The position numbers and the translations under genes are program-made. Below the pieces are notes generated by a model. It made no database searches. It saw only the letters and a program-made list of their open reading frames with translations, and had not been told where the DNA came from. DNA of 41,718 nucleotides from Nostoc favosum CHAB5714 (lineage in GTDB: Bacteria; Cyanobacteriota; Cyanobacteriia; Cyanobacteriales; Nostocaceae), in NCBI RefSeq assembly GCF_020829495.1, contig NZ_JAIVFQ010000060.1, positions 1 to 41,718 on the forward strand, in the 5' to 3' direction. This document shows, piece after piece, positions 25,469-33,170 of the stretch (within the stretch, counting starts at the first letter, position 1; every line of letters starts with the position of its first letter).

Positions 25469-26737
25469 ATGGCTTATGAGATGAAAAAACAAAGAGCGAT
25501 CGCAGTTGACTTATTCGCCGGTGCGGGGGGTATGACTCTTGGCTTTGAGCAAGCTGGCTTTGATGTGCTAGCGTCTGTGGAAATTGACCCTATCCACTGT
25601 GCAACACATGAGTTTAACTTCCCTTTTTGCTCAGTGTTATGTAAAAGTGTTGTGGATACAAGCGGGGAAGAAATTAGGAATCGGTCTGAGATTGGCGATC
25701 GCGAAATTGATGTGGTAATTTCTGGCTCACCATGTCAAGGATTTTCTCTAATTGGTAAACGAGTTATTGATGATCCCCGAAACTCTTTGGTGTTTCACTT
25801 TCATCGGCTGGTTTTTGAGCTAAAACCAAAGTTCTTTGTAATGGAAAATGTCCGAGGTATCACAGTTGGCGAACATAAACAAATCCTCCAAACCTTAATT
25901 AGCGAGTTTAAAATTTACGGCTATAAAGTAGAAGAACATTACCAAATTCTCAACGCGGCACATTACGGAGTACCACAGTCCCGTGAAAGATTATTTCTCA
26001 TAGGCGCAAGGGAGGATGTAGAGTTACCGAAATATCCTCAGCCGATTACTAAACAAGCATTACCAAATAATTTAAATTATAAAATAATATCTGATATCCC
26101 ATTGAGTCCTACAGTATTGGATGCAATTGGAGATTTACCTGAAATAGAAAAATATCCAGAGTTACTAACAAGAGATTGGGTTGTAGCAGAATACGAAAAT
26201 CCTAGTAATTATGCTCTTGTACTTCGCGGTATCAAATGCCTAGAGGATGATTATTCTTATAAACGAGAATATGATTTGCGAATACTTTCTTCAAGTTTAA
26301 GAACAAAACATTCGGCGGAAACTATTCAACGTTTTCAGGAGACTCAACAAGGCGAGAGAGAAAAAATTAGTCGTTTTTATAAGCTACATCCTGCTGGTGT
26401 CTGTAATACTTTAAGAGCCGGAACAGACAAGTATAGAGGTTCTTTCACATCTCCTAGACCAATTCATCCAATTACGCCGCGCTGTATCACAGTTAGAGAA
26501 GCGGCGAGATTGCATTCTTACCCTGATTGGTTTAGATTTCATGTAACTAAATGGCACGGATTTCGGCAAGTTGGTAACTCTGTACCACCTTTACTAGCAA
26601 AGACTGTGGCGGCAGAAATTATTCGCAATTTGAATATTTCGCCTTTTAAACCGAGTTTTGGATACAAATTGGGAGAGGAAAAGCTATTACAATTTAATAT
26701 GTCGCAAGCGGCACAATATTATCAACGGAACTGGTAA
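25469..26737 (+). CDS. DNA (cytosine-5-)-methyltransferase, apparently orphan
   Basis: A 422-residue C5-cytosine methyltransferase using S-adenosylmethionine. Motif I is DLFAGAGGMTLGFEQAGF (about 14-31). Motif IV is SGSPCQGFSLIG (about 86-97) with the catalytic Cys. Motif VI is MENVRG (about 124-129), motif VIII is PQSRERLFLIGAR (about 171-183), and motif X is RQVGNSVPPLLAKTVA near 370-385. The target-recognition region lies between about 190 and 345. No restriction endonuclease or vsr gene is adjacent, so it may be solitary. The VEIDPIHCATHEFNFP segment reminds me of cyanobacterial CGATCG-type methyltransferases; this specificity is a guess. It lies between heptamer repeats and a MITE. Confidence 0.92.
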   Translation: MAYEMKKQRAIAVDLFAGAGGMTLGFEQAGFDVLASVEIDPIHCATHEFNFPFCSVLCKSVVDTSGEEIRNRSEIGDREIDVVISGSPCQGFSLIGKRVIDDPRNSLVFHFHRLVFELKPKFFVMENVRGITVGEHKQILQTLISEFKIYGYKVEEHYQILNAAHYGVPQSRERLFLIGAREDVELPKYPQPITKQALPNNLNYKIISDIPLSPTVLDAIGDLPEIEKYPELLTRDWVVAEYENPSNYALVLRGIKCLEDDYSYKREYDLRILSSSLRTKHSAETIQRFQETQQGEREKISRFYKLHPAGVCNTLRAGTDKYRGSFTSPRPIHPITPRCITVREAARLHSYPDWFRFHVTKWHGFRQVGNSVPPLLAKTVAAEIIRNLNISPFKPSFGYKLGEEKLLQFNMSQAAQYYQRNW

Positions 26738-26743
26738 GTTGTA

Positions 26744-26844
26744 ATACAGCAGAATTCAGAATTCAGAATTCAGTAGCAAAACACGCTTTATACCTGGGTA
26801 ACAGACTTAGCTTGTGTACCTCACCAACTTGAAATCTGCTGTAT
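26744..26844. mobile_element. 101-bp MITE with ATACAGCAGA ends
   Basis: Inverted ends ATACAGCAGAATTCA (26744-26758) and the complement of 26830-26844 agree at 14 of 15 bases. AATTCAG heptamers lie next to the left end. The element starts 7 nt after the methyltransferase stop. No coding capacity. A target duplication could not be identified. Confidence 0.65.
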
Positions 26845-26890
26845 CTGCAAGATTTCATTATCTCAACCCATCGTTAAACCTTTCAAATAG

Positions 26891-27053
26891 TTAAACAGCC
26901 TCTCCACTACTACCCAGTTTTTTCTTGAGTATCTCTTCCATTTCCCTTAAATCCTCATTAGTCTCAGGGAATGGATATGTCGGACTATTAGGACTTCGCC
27001 GTTTGATTAATGCCTCAATCGCTTCATCATCTTCACGATGAGCTAAAATATAT
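26891..27053 (-). pseudogene. C-terminal remnant of an unrecognised gene
   Basis: On the reverse strand a protein-like frame reads YILAHREDDEAIEALIKRR... and ends TNEDLREMEEILKKKL before GSSGEAV and a stop at 26891-26893. It has strong helical character and normal codon use, but no start. The upstream side is cut at 27054 by a repeat end (CCTACATTCCGCACTTC). The 21 nt beyond the repeat block (27464-27484) could encode a little more of the same protein. I do not recognise the family. Confidence 0.45.
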
Positions 27054-27070
27054 CCTACATTCCGCACTTC
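27054..27070 (+). repeat. Solo terminal repeat of the MITE at 27220
   Basis: CCTACATTCCGCACTTC matches the MITE ends at 27220 and 27463 (CCCACATT[A/C]CGCACTTC) with one or two differences, in the same orientation as the left end. It may mark an outer, older element of 410 bp (27054-27463) with the 244-bp element inside, or a nested insertion. Confidence 0.6.
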
Positions 27071-27219
27071 AATTAGTAGTATAAGTAAACTACGTTGAGA
27101 GAAAATCTAAAATTATAATTTGGACACCCAAGTAACTATAAAGAAAAGTAAATTATGCAGTATAAAGATACCCAGCTATGATTTTTTGTGTAAAAAGCTA
27201 GTTAGACAAGAATATTTAG

Positions 27220-27463
27220 CCCACATTACGCACTTCAAAATGTCACATTTTAATACTTCAATAAATATTACAAATAACTGTTAATATCATTAAGTATTAA
27301 CACTGATATTTTTTAGGCTTTTGGCGACGCCGATAGCGAGTCTTGTCTGCGACACGCTACTCGCGTTCGAGCGTCATAGCCCGTCGTAGACATCGCTATT
27401 CAACTACCATTAGCCCAAAGTTTGTAATTTTGGCATATTACAAAACGAAGTGCGGAATGTGGG
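27220..27463. mobile_element. 244-bp MITE with CCCACATTCCGCACTTC ends
   Basis: The left end CCCACATTACGCACTTC (27220-27236) is complementary to 27447-27463 at 16 of 17 positions. The interior has AT-rich flanks and a GC-rich palindromic segment around 27324-27400 (GACGCTACTCGCG-type repeats). No reading frame of note. It lies immediately left of the IS5-type element. Confidence 0.7.
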
Positions 27464-27483
27464 TTTAATTGCACCAGATGGAC

Positions 27484-28294
27484 TAGGGCGTGTCATCAGT
27501 TGATGTAAAGAAAGATAAAGTAGAAATGACCAAGCTACAAGGATTTGCTCGCCATGACAAGCCGTCGTTATGCTCTAAGGGATGACCAGTGGGAAAGGAT
27601 CAAAGACCTGTTGCCAGGACGAGACGGTTATGTAGGCGGGACAGCCAAGGACAATAGGCTGTTCGTGGAAGCGGTGTTGTACCGCTATCGAGCCGGCATC
27701 CCGTGGCGGGACTTACCCGAAAGGTTTGGGGACTTCCGAATCGTACACACGCGCTTGGGTCGATGGAGCAAAACTGGGGTGTGGCAACGGGTATTTGAGG
27801 TGTTAGCTCTTATAGGCGGACAACGAGTACGCAATGATTGATTCCACGATTGTCCGCGCCCATCAACGAGCGTGCGGGTGTAAAGGGGGGGATGCAAACA
27901 CCGAAGCAATTGGACGTAGCAAAGGTGGGTTGAGTACCAAGATCCATGCGGTGGTAGATGCGTTGGGGAATCCGGTCAGCTTTCACCTCACACCTGGACA
28001 AGCCTGTGATCTAGATGGTGCGGATGTGCTGTTGCCTGACCTGAAAACGACACTGTGTTAGCAGACAAAGGATACGATGCTGATGCACGGGTAATCAATG
28101 TTCTCCAAGCACAAGACAAGACTGCCGTCATTCCCTCCAAGCGTAACCGCACCACTAAGCGCGATTATGACTCTTACTTGTACAAAGCCCGTCACTTAAT
28201 TGAAAACATATGAGCCAAACTCAAGCAGTACCGTGCGATCGCCACCCGCAATCGACTTACTCAAAGTCAATTTTCTCACGCCAACAGAGCATAA
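27484..28294 (+). mobile_element. Degenerate IS5-type insertion sequence (IS427/IS1031-like)
   Basis: The left part begins near GGGCGTGTCATCAG (about 27487), which looks like an IS5-group end, followed by a broken transposase. No matching right end (CTGATGACACGCCC) was found before the J-domain gene stop at 28329, so the right end has been lost or strongly mutated. Confidence 0.7.
27554..28294 (+). pseudogene. IS5-family DDE transposase, frameshifted and nonsense-mutated
   Basis: Three consecutive frames reconstruct one transposase. Frame 1 (27554-27841) has RYALRDDQWERIKDLLPG and GIPWRDLPERFGDFRIVH. Frame 2 (27834-28061) has MIDSTIVRAHQ with the first catalytic Asp, then GGLSTKIHAVVDALG. 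Frame 3 (from about 28052) has VLADKGYDADARVI with the second Asp and HLIEN with the Glu. The first shift may be the programmed frameshift usual in this group. The second looks like a one-base loss near 28047. A TGA follows HLIENI where the family reads HLIENFFAKLKQYR; AKLKQYRAIATR then continues in frame. It is therefore inactive. Confidence 0.9.
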
Positions 28295-28328
28295 TATTTC
28301 ACCCGATCCCACCACGCATTACCAGTCA

Positions 28329-29318
28329 TTATTGCAGAGTTGGTGGGCCACCAAGAAATTCTTTGATAGTGATCTTCTGTTCGATAAAGTCCTTGACAAA
28401 ATCCCGAATCTGAGAAACAACATTTATTTGATTGTCTATCGTTTCTACCATCAAAGCCATAGCATCAATGCCTTTCTTAGCAGCTTTGCGAGAATCGGAA
28501 ACCATCGTTCCTTCTGGAGTATTTTTTGCTAAACGCAGTTCCCGTTTCAAGTTTTCATATTGAGTCAGGAGAATTTGATTTTGCTGTTCTATAGTTCGAC
28601 ATTTCCGAGTTAAGTCATCTTCGCTATTATTGTCAATAACTTCCCCGACTTGGTGAAGTCGCTCAATTTCTAGAAGTCTTGCCAAATCACCTTCTTGGTA
28701 GGCTTGATTGATTGATTTCATGATTTCTGTATGATCTGTCTGTGTCTCGCTGTCTTTTACCTTGTCAGGGTGGAAGATTTCAGCTAACCTCAGAAATGTT
28801 TCACGAATTTTTCTCTTATCTTCTGTTCTAGCTTCACCATGAGATTCTACAGATTCTTGTGTTTGCCAATGTTGATGGCGACCTTCAGCAGTTTTCCTTG
28901 AAAAATCTGATTCGGTATCAGGATTGTCAAACAATTCGTCTAGCTCTGTTGAAAATTGTTTGCGACTTGGTTTGAGACTAATGATTCCTGTCAACTGGAG
29001 CTTAAGGTAAACTGCCTCTATATTTTTGAAGGTTTGTTGACCAAACTTTCTAGTAGTGAAAATTTCCTCAAAAAGAGCATGAATATCCTGGTCTAACTCA
29101 GCCATTTTTCGGAAACTGGGACTGGCTTTATGAAATATTTCTGTGACGAAAGTTCGCGTCTGTTCAACAAAGTTATTCAGTTCTGTGCGTTTTCTCTTAA
29201 TCTGTTTGAGTAGCGATTGGTGTTCTTTTTCTAGAAACTGTAAGCGGATATGTAATTGAGACAGAGCCAGTGGAGTTTCAAGAGTAGAGTGGGATGGAGG
29301 TGGGGTTTTTCGAGGCAT
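28329..29318 (-). CDS. J-domain-like coiled-coil protein
   Basis: A 329-residue protein. The N-terminal third is helical and probably coiled coil (LQFLEKEHQSLLKQIKRKRTEL, in part). Residues about 168-212 look like a J domain: KIRETFLRLAEIFHPDKVKDS with the HPD triad at 183-185, followed by IMKSINQAYQEGDLARLLEIE. A second coiled coil (TRKCRTIEQQNQILLTQYEN) and a C-terminal helical region follow. J domains stimulate Hsp70 ATPase, so it may recruit DnaK; the internal rather than N-terminal position suggests a specialised co-chaperone. No DnaK gene is nearby. Its 3' end abuts the eroded IS, with GGPPTLQ as the last residues; whether the native C-terminus survived is unknown. Confidence 0.75.
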   Translation of the reverse strand: MPRKTPPPSHSTLETPLALSQLHIRLQFLEKEHQSLLKQIKRKRTELNNFVEQTRTFVTEIFHKASPSFRKMAELDQDIHALFEEIFTTRKFGQQTFKNIEAVYLKLQLTGIISLKPSRKQFSTELDELFDNPDTESDFSRKTAEGRHQHWQTQESVESHGEARTEDKRKIRETFLRLAEIFHPDKVKDSETQTDHTEIMKSINQAYQEGDLARLLEIERLHQVGEVIDNNSEDDLTRKCRTIEQQNQILLTQYENLKRELRLAKNTPEGTMVSDSRKAAKKGIDAMALMVETIDNQINVVSQIRDFVKDFIEQKITIKEFLGGPPTLQ

Positions 29319-29575
29319 AGAAGATTTATGCTTTTTTCAAGGTAAAAAAACTATAACGACAATTAACACCTCAATGATGATACACGAATGTCTACTGAGA
29401 TTAATTTCCTGGAGACAGCAATGCTAGTAAGTGCTGCACTTGTTTTGTTCTACACTTAAACCCGTGAACCGCTTATCAAAATCAACCTACGGTCACTGCT
29501 GAGGATGTTATTGGCGTAGCGTTCCCCAGTTGCGCCATTTACCCCCGCGAACAGATACCTTTATTTTTCAATTAC

Positions 29576-30391
29576 TTAGGTGCTGCATTTTGTTGTCATA
29601 GCAGTTAATTCATTAGTCCAATATGTAGGAAGAGTATCCCAAGGATTCGGCAAAACATCATCAGTTACATAAATAGTGCCTGCATTTCGGACAAGAGCCA
29701 ATCCAATGGCATTATTCATCTCAGTTGTGCCAAATGTATTATGTATAAGATGTGCAAATTTATTCGCGGGGTAATTAAATAGCCAAGCTGGCGCTTGCCA
29801 GTTTTGGTAATTACTATAAGTATCTTCAAACACTACGGTAATGTCCGCCAGTTTTATGTAATCCTCTGCAGGAGCAGTACCAGGGTTTAGCATCACTAAA
29901 GTGCCTTTTGTATTACGAATGTAATTGGCGAGATTTGTGTAGTAGGCAAGGTTATTGGTACTCTTGGCTACTTCATCCAAAAAGATGCCATCTACTGCAT
30001 ACCAAGTTTTATATTGATCTATTTCTGTTTTGACAGCTGTTGCACTACGGGTTCCATAGCTTGTATATACATAACCAATAACTTTAATGCCTGCCGCTTG
30101 TGCATTCTTCACAGCAGTAACGTAGTCTGTGTTTTTTGCTGTGCCGGAGCCACTGTTAGGATTCATGATCATCACGCCAACTCTAGGCGCTGCCCCATTT
30201 GCCTTTTGCCAATAAGTTCCTGGATAAAAATAGGCAGGAATAGAAATACTTTGGCAAAGACCAGCTGAGGCTTTGGGAGCGGAATTAATCACACCTAGCA
30301 ATGCTCCCCCAGCTATCAAACTTGCTACTGCCACCTGACGCGATAAGCGTGCAAGTCCCATAGTTAAATTTTTCATCCTATTGATACTCAA
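29576..30391 (-). CDS. Secreted spherulation-specific family 4 (spherulin 4) protein
   Basis: A 271-residue protein of the spherulin-4 family, which has a TIM-barrel, glycosidase-like fold. A signal peptide is evident (about residues 1-43: VAVASLIAGGALLGVINSAP ending ASAG). The barrel then follows: SISIPAYFYPGTYWQ, VGVMIMNPNSGSG (about 71-83), GIKVIGYVYTSYGTR, the acidic strand VDGIFLDEV (about 134-142), GTLVMLNPGT, DITVVFEDTY and KFAHLIHNT. The conserved acidic residues in IFLDE and FED are candidate catalytic residues, as in related glycoside hydrolases. Substrate unknown; an exported polysaccharide-active role is an inference. An alternative start is the Met at residue 6. It has no operon partner. 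Confidence 0.9.
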   Translation of the reverse strand: MSINRMKNLTMGLARLSRQVAVASLIAGGALLGVINSAPKASAGLCQSISIPAYFYPGTYWQKANGAAPRVGVMIMNPNSGSGTAKNTDYVTAVKNAQAAGIKVIGYVYTSYGTRSATAVKTEIDQYKTWYAVDGIFLDEVAKSTNNLAYYTNLANYIRNTKGTLVMLNPGTAPAEDYIKLADITVVFEDTYSNYQNWQAPAWLFNYPANKFAHLIHNTFGTTEMNNAIGLALVRNAGTIYVTDDVLPNPWDTLPTYWTNELTAMTTKCST

Positions 30392-30582
30392 ATGACAGTT
30401 GTTGCTAAATTATACTGCGAGCAGGGGTGCAGAGGAGATACCTGTACTACTTTTCCCCTCTGCGTAATTTCAATCCCATACTGCATCTGCATTCTAGCCG
30501 CATAAACTGCATGACTCTCTTGCTCCTGGTGACGCTTTCGTTCCCTCACTTCTCTCTGCTTTTGGCGCTTACGAGACTGTAG
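30388..30582 (-). pseudogene. Second remnant of the replication-like protein tail
   Basis: The reverse-strand frame reads QSRKRQKQREVRERKRHQEQ, then ESHAVYAARMQMQYG, and ends at a stop at 30388-30390. This parallels the tail of the broken gene to its right (RKRQEEQERHAAYTARMQSQYG). It lacks a start and is preceded by a stop, so it is a fragment. It overlaps the start codon region of the spherulin gene. The identity of the parent protein is discussed in the next entry. Confidence 0.6.
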
Positions 30583-30695
30583 CTAATCGGATGGCGCTTT
30601 CATGAAGGTAAGTTTTCCCCAACGCCTCGCTCAAGGCGTGGACATCTCCAATTTTGACGGAACAACACAAAGTGTCGCTTTTTCTACCCAACAAA

Positions 30696-31201
30696 TCACG
30701 CCATCCATTCAGTCCACTGTGGGGCATCTGTCACCAATCGAGCAAAATTATCAGCGTAAGCATCCTCGAACTCCAGCATCACGCCGTAACGCTCATCAAT
30801 CGTTAGGGTACTGAGTAATTCTTTAACTGACTCCACGCCATGTTCAACCCGCTCAATTACCATCTGAGCATAATATTTAACCCGCTCCCACCAAGAATCA
30901 CTGAATTCTGCTTCTGTGTCCATACCCCCCCGATTATTACTTCCATCTTCATTAATGGGCGGTGTGGACAGCGGGTTAATCCCGTATTGAGACTGCATTC
31001 TAGCTGTGTAAGCCGCATGACGCTCTTGCTCCTCTTGGCGTTTCCTTTCCCTCTCTCTCGCTGCTGTTGCCGATACTCCAATACCTGCTGTGCAAACTCG
31101 ACATCATCAGTATTCAGCCGATAATACCGAACACGCTGACCATCCTCCAGCGATCGCTTTGAATCATTGGACAAACCCAGTTGCGAGAAATACTGCTCCA
31201 A
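30696..31201 (-). pseudogene. Frameshifted C-terminal part of a plasmid replication-like protein
   Basis: Two overlapping reverse frames make one protein. The upstream frame (from TTG 31201) reads YFSQLGLSNDSKRSLEDGQR, then VRYYRLNTDDVEFAQQVLEY, then RQQQRERGKG. The downstream frame continues RKRQEEQERHAAYTARMQSQ to the stop at 30696. The frame changes around 31035-31080 in a run of arginine codons. The LGL...DGQRVRYYRLN pattern followed by a basic coiled tail reminds me of the C-terminus of large cyanobacterial plasmid replication proteins (DUF3854/CyRepA1 type). That assignment is tentative. The N-terminal part is missing. Confidence 0.5.
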
Positions 31202-31204
31202 AAT

Positions 31205-31330
31205 TCACACAGGAGATTCCGATAGCGGGATGGTCAGATTGAGGATACCTTTAACGTGAGATGCGTTGCGTCTGAAAAACTCCGCTAAAACTTGAATCAT
31301 CGCCTCGTCCCCTTTAATCTCAACCCCAGC
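31205..31330 (-). pseudogene. Short C-terminal coding remnant
   Basis: The reverse frame LAGVEIKGDEAMIQVLAEFF ... HVKGILNLTIPLSESPV ends at a stop 3 nt before the next reverse frame begins. It looks like real protein sequence but is cut off upstream by a forward-strand DUF4351 fragment. It may belong to the same parent gene as its neighbour or to a gene that preceded it. No family recognised. Confidence 0.4.
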
Positions 31331-31475
31331 CAAAGTCCAAGAAGAAGGACAGCAGGATTTAATTATACGTCTACTAAATCGTCGTTTTGGTGAAATTGAT
31401 GCAGTGTTGATTGAACGAATTCGAGGATTATCTATTGAAAAATTGGAGGGGTTAGGAGAGGCGTTATTAGATTGA
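31329..31475 (+). pseudogene. DUF4351 C-terminal fragment of an Rpn-type nuclease/transposase
   Basis: The forward frame AKVQEEGQQDLIIRLLNRRF, then GEIDAVLIERIRGLSIEKLE, ends GLGEALLD and stops at 31473-31475. This is the characteristic DUF4351 tail attached to cyanobacterial Rpn-family (PD-(D/E)XK, recombination-promoting) proteins. Only about 48 residues remain and the nuclease domain is absent, so it is a relic. It points opposite to the surrounding remnants, implying several rearrangements. Confidence 0.75.
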
Positions 31476-31540
31476 CCTACACCACCACCAACCAATCGCA
31501 CACCACAGACGTACACCCGCCTCCAAAGTTAACCCAAACC
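31476..31540. repeat. 65-bp direct repeat, copy 1
   Basis: Matches 32689-32753 at 60 of 65 bases. On the reverse strand both copies encode the same protein end: VWVNF[G/A]GGC[T/K]SVVCDWLV[V/A]V then TAG. They are therefore paralogous C-terminal gene remnants rather than simple noncoding repeats. Confidence 0.8.
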
Positions 31541-31704
31541 TGCCACTTGCCCAGATACCCATTCCAGTAAAGCTCACCATCAGCAACGCCGACAGCCTCG
31601 CCACAGGTGCAAACTAGCTGTTGGTAGAAGGAGCCAACACTGTCGAGTCCTTGCTGCATTTTCAGCTTCAGCCCTTTTGATCCAAGTCCTTGGGGACTGG
31701 ACAC
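31477..31704 (-). pseudogene. Remnant encoding a Cys/Trp-rich small protein end
   Basis: A 75-residue reverse frame: MQQGLDSVGSFYQQLVCTCG, EAVGVADGELYWNGYLGKWQ, then VWVNFGGGCTSVVCDWLVVV. Composition is protein-like (paired Cys, aromatic residues), and its last 20 residues are duplicated at 32689-32753. It could be a small complete gene, but the N-terminal part (SSPQGLGSKGLK) is weak. Cys pairs might bind metal. Family unknown; called a remnant because of the truncated paralogue. Confidence 0.4.
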
Positions 31705-31742
31705 TACCTCTTCTAATTTTTGGGAGGTTGTGTCAGTTAGTT

Positions 31743-31870
31743 ATATCGTGTCCGTTTAAAGACTTATCATTAAGACCGCAGGGGGGCAGGGGGCAGGGGG
31801 CAGGGGGAAAGAGGGTTTCCCGGTTTTTGCACAGATGTGGGAATTATAACTAATTAGCCGAACATGATAT
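31743..31870. mobile_element. MITE-like element, family A, copy 2
   Basis: The right end (31838-31870; TAACTAATTAGCCGAACATGATAT region) closely matches that of copy 1 (2509-2538). The left end (31743-31762, ATATCGTGTCCG) followed by ACTTATCATTAA matches the left end of copy 1 with substitutions. The interior is different: a GGGGGCA heptamer run (31781-31806). About 128 bp, no coding capacity. Confidence 0.6.
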
Positions 31871-32035
31871 TATTTGTGCTTGTGACTCTATATTATTAGT
31901 GACTGACACCAAATAAGACACAGTATTTTGAGCGTTAGCTAAGTTATAGGCATGGTTTAGTATAGGCTTAGTTAGAATTAGATATGCAGGTATTACGTTG
32001 AATTCTAATGTTTTGCGACAAAAATCAAATACTAT

Positions 32036-32383
32036 ATGACAGCAAACAATATTAGACGCCAAATTTTAGAGCATCTTGAGGCATTACCGGGAGAACAGGT
32101 GAAAACTCTGCTCAAAACATGGTTGACCGTTCCGGAAGGAGACTTAGAAGATTTTGAGCGTTTACTAATCAATGAACCTATTCAAACCATAGAAGAAGTA
32201 TTTGAGTACGGTGAAATCGATACAGCATTAAATTTTCAACCATTGACCCAAGCCCAAATGGTTGAGCAAAGTCAATCTGCTCTGGAAATGTACCGCCGTA
32301 CAGGTTCAGGAGTGGCACATGAGCGTGTGCATGAATGGGCAAACAGTTTGGGAAGCGACGAAGAACGCCCATGTCCCAGATAG
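32036..32383 (+). CDS. Antitoxin partner of the ParE/RelE-type toxin
   Basis: A 115-residue acidic protein directly upstream of, and overlapping by 13 nt, a ParE-type toxin gene, so it is most likely the antitoxin. It starts with a helical region (NNIRRQILEHLEALPGEQVK) and a second helix (LLKTWLTVPEGDLEDFERLL). The C-terminal part, QMVEQSQSALEMYRRTGSGV then HERVHEWANSLG, resembles the toxin-binding tail seen in some cyanobacterial antitoxins. A DNA-binding motif is not certain. Autoregulation of the pair is expected from the family. The pair is flanked by MITE and 65-bp repeat sequence in a zone of gene decay. Confidence 0.75.
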   Translation: MTANNIRRQILEHLEALPGEQVKTLLKTWLTVPEGDLEDFERLLINEPIQTIEEVFEYGEIDTALNFQPLTQAQMVEQSQSALEMYRRTGSGVAHERVHEWANSLGSDEERPCPR

Positions 32384-32661
32384 TTTGGACTTTAACGGCG
32401 ATTGATGACTTAAACCGTCAATATGATTTTATCAAACTAAACAATCCTGAAGCCGCGGCACGGGCAGTAAAAGCAATAGTATCTTCAGGAGAGAGTCTAC
32501 AGCAAAATCCTCGTCGAGGCGCGATTGTAGATGAAATAGCAGGATTACGAAAACTCGTAGTTTCTTTTGGGAAATACGGTTTTATAATTCACTACGTGAT
32601 TCTTGAGGATGATGTTGTAATCTTACGCATCTATCATGGGCGAGAGAATCGACCTCGCTAG
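32371..32661 (+). CDS. ParE/RelE superfamily toxin
   Basis: A 96-residue toxin of the ParE/RelE plasmid-stabilisation superfamily. The start is the ATG at 32371, inside the antitoxin gene; upstream in-frame codons (MGKQFGKRR...) are not needed. Core features: WTLTAIDDLNRQYDFIKLNN (first helix pair), ARAVKAIVSSGESLQQNPRRG, then the strand block IAGLRKLVVSFGKYGFIIHY, VVILRIYHGRENR. This layout fits ParE (gyrase-targeting) better than ribosome-dependent RelE, but activity cannot be assigned by eye. Translational coupling with the antitoxin is indicated by the overlap. Confidence 0.88.
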   Translation: MSQIVWTLTAIDDLNRQYDFIKLNNPEAAARAVKAIVSSGESLQQNPRRGAIVDEIAGLRKLVVSFGKYGFIIHYVILEDDVVILRIYHGRENRPR

Positions 32662-32688
32662 TAAGATGTTCCATTGCTCTCTGGTTTC

Positions 32689-32753
32689 CCTACACTGCCA
32701 CCAACCAATCGCACACCACAGACTTACACCCGCCAGCAAAGTTAACCCAAACC
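32689..32753. repeat. 65-bp direct repeat, copy 2
   Basis: Second copy of the C-terminal coding remnant at 31476-31540 (60 of 65 identical). On the reverse strand it is open as VWVNFAGGCKSVVCDWLVAV followed by a stop; upstream homology is lost. Together the copies bracket the toxin-antitoxin pair. Confidence 0.8.
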
Positions 32754-32937
32754 CATCAGTGAGAGGTTAAGGTAATTGCACAAATGTCTGCGAGGGTGCG
32801 GGAAAAGGAGATAAATCCAGCTTGGAGACTGGCAATCGCTTGAATTTACCTAAGAACTAAGCCCATTTTTGACAAAGTTATTCTCTCGTTACAATACCTT
32901 TTAATATCCTATTTAAGTTGTCAAAGACGTTAAAGAT

Positions 32938-33011
32938 AATGATAATCAAATAGAGGGGAAGGAGGCGAGCGACGCTCGCCTCCTTCCCCTCTCCCCCGCA
33001 CGATTATCATT
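32938..33011. repeat. Composite palindrome with a 41-bp perfect core
   Basis: The core 32952-32992 is perfectly palindromic around the single central base 32972, with 20-bp arms beginning AGAGGGGAAGGAGGCGAGCG. Outer 10-bp arms AATGATAATC (32938-32947) and 33002-33011 are also complementary. As RNA it would be a very stable hairpin; as DNA it could extrude a cruciform. No T tract follows. Confidence 0.85.
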
Positions 33012-33170
33012 TTCAATAAGATTATTTTGAGTATTTTAACTGATTGACAAAATGCACTTTATCTTAATCCTCACGGATGATCGTAGCCCCACTTGGAAAC
33101 TACGGCATTCGACCGTTCATTGGCAATTTTTCTTTCCGTTGCTGATAATAGTTTTAGAGCTAATTATTTA

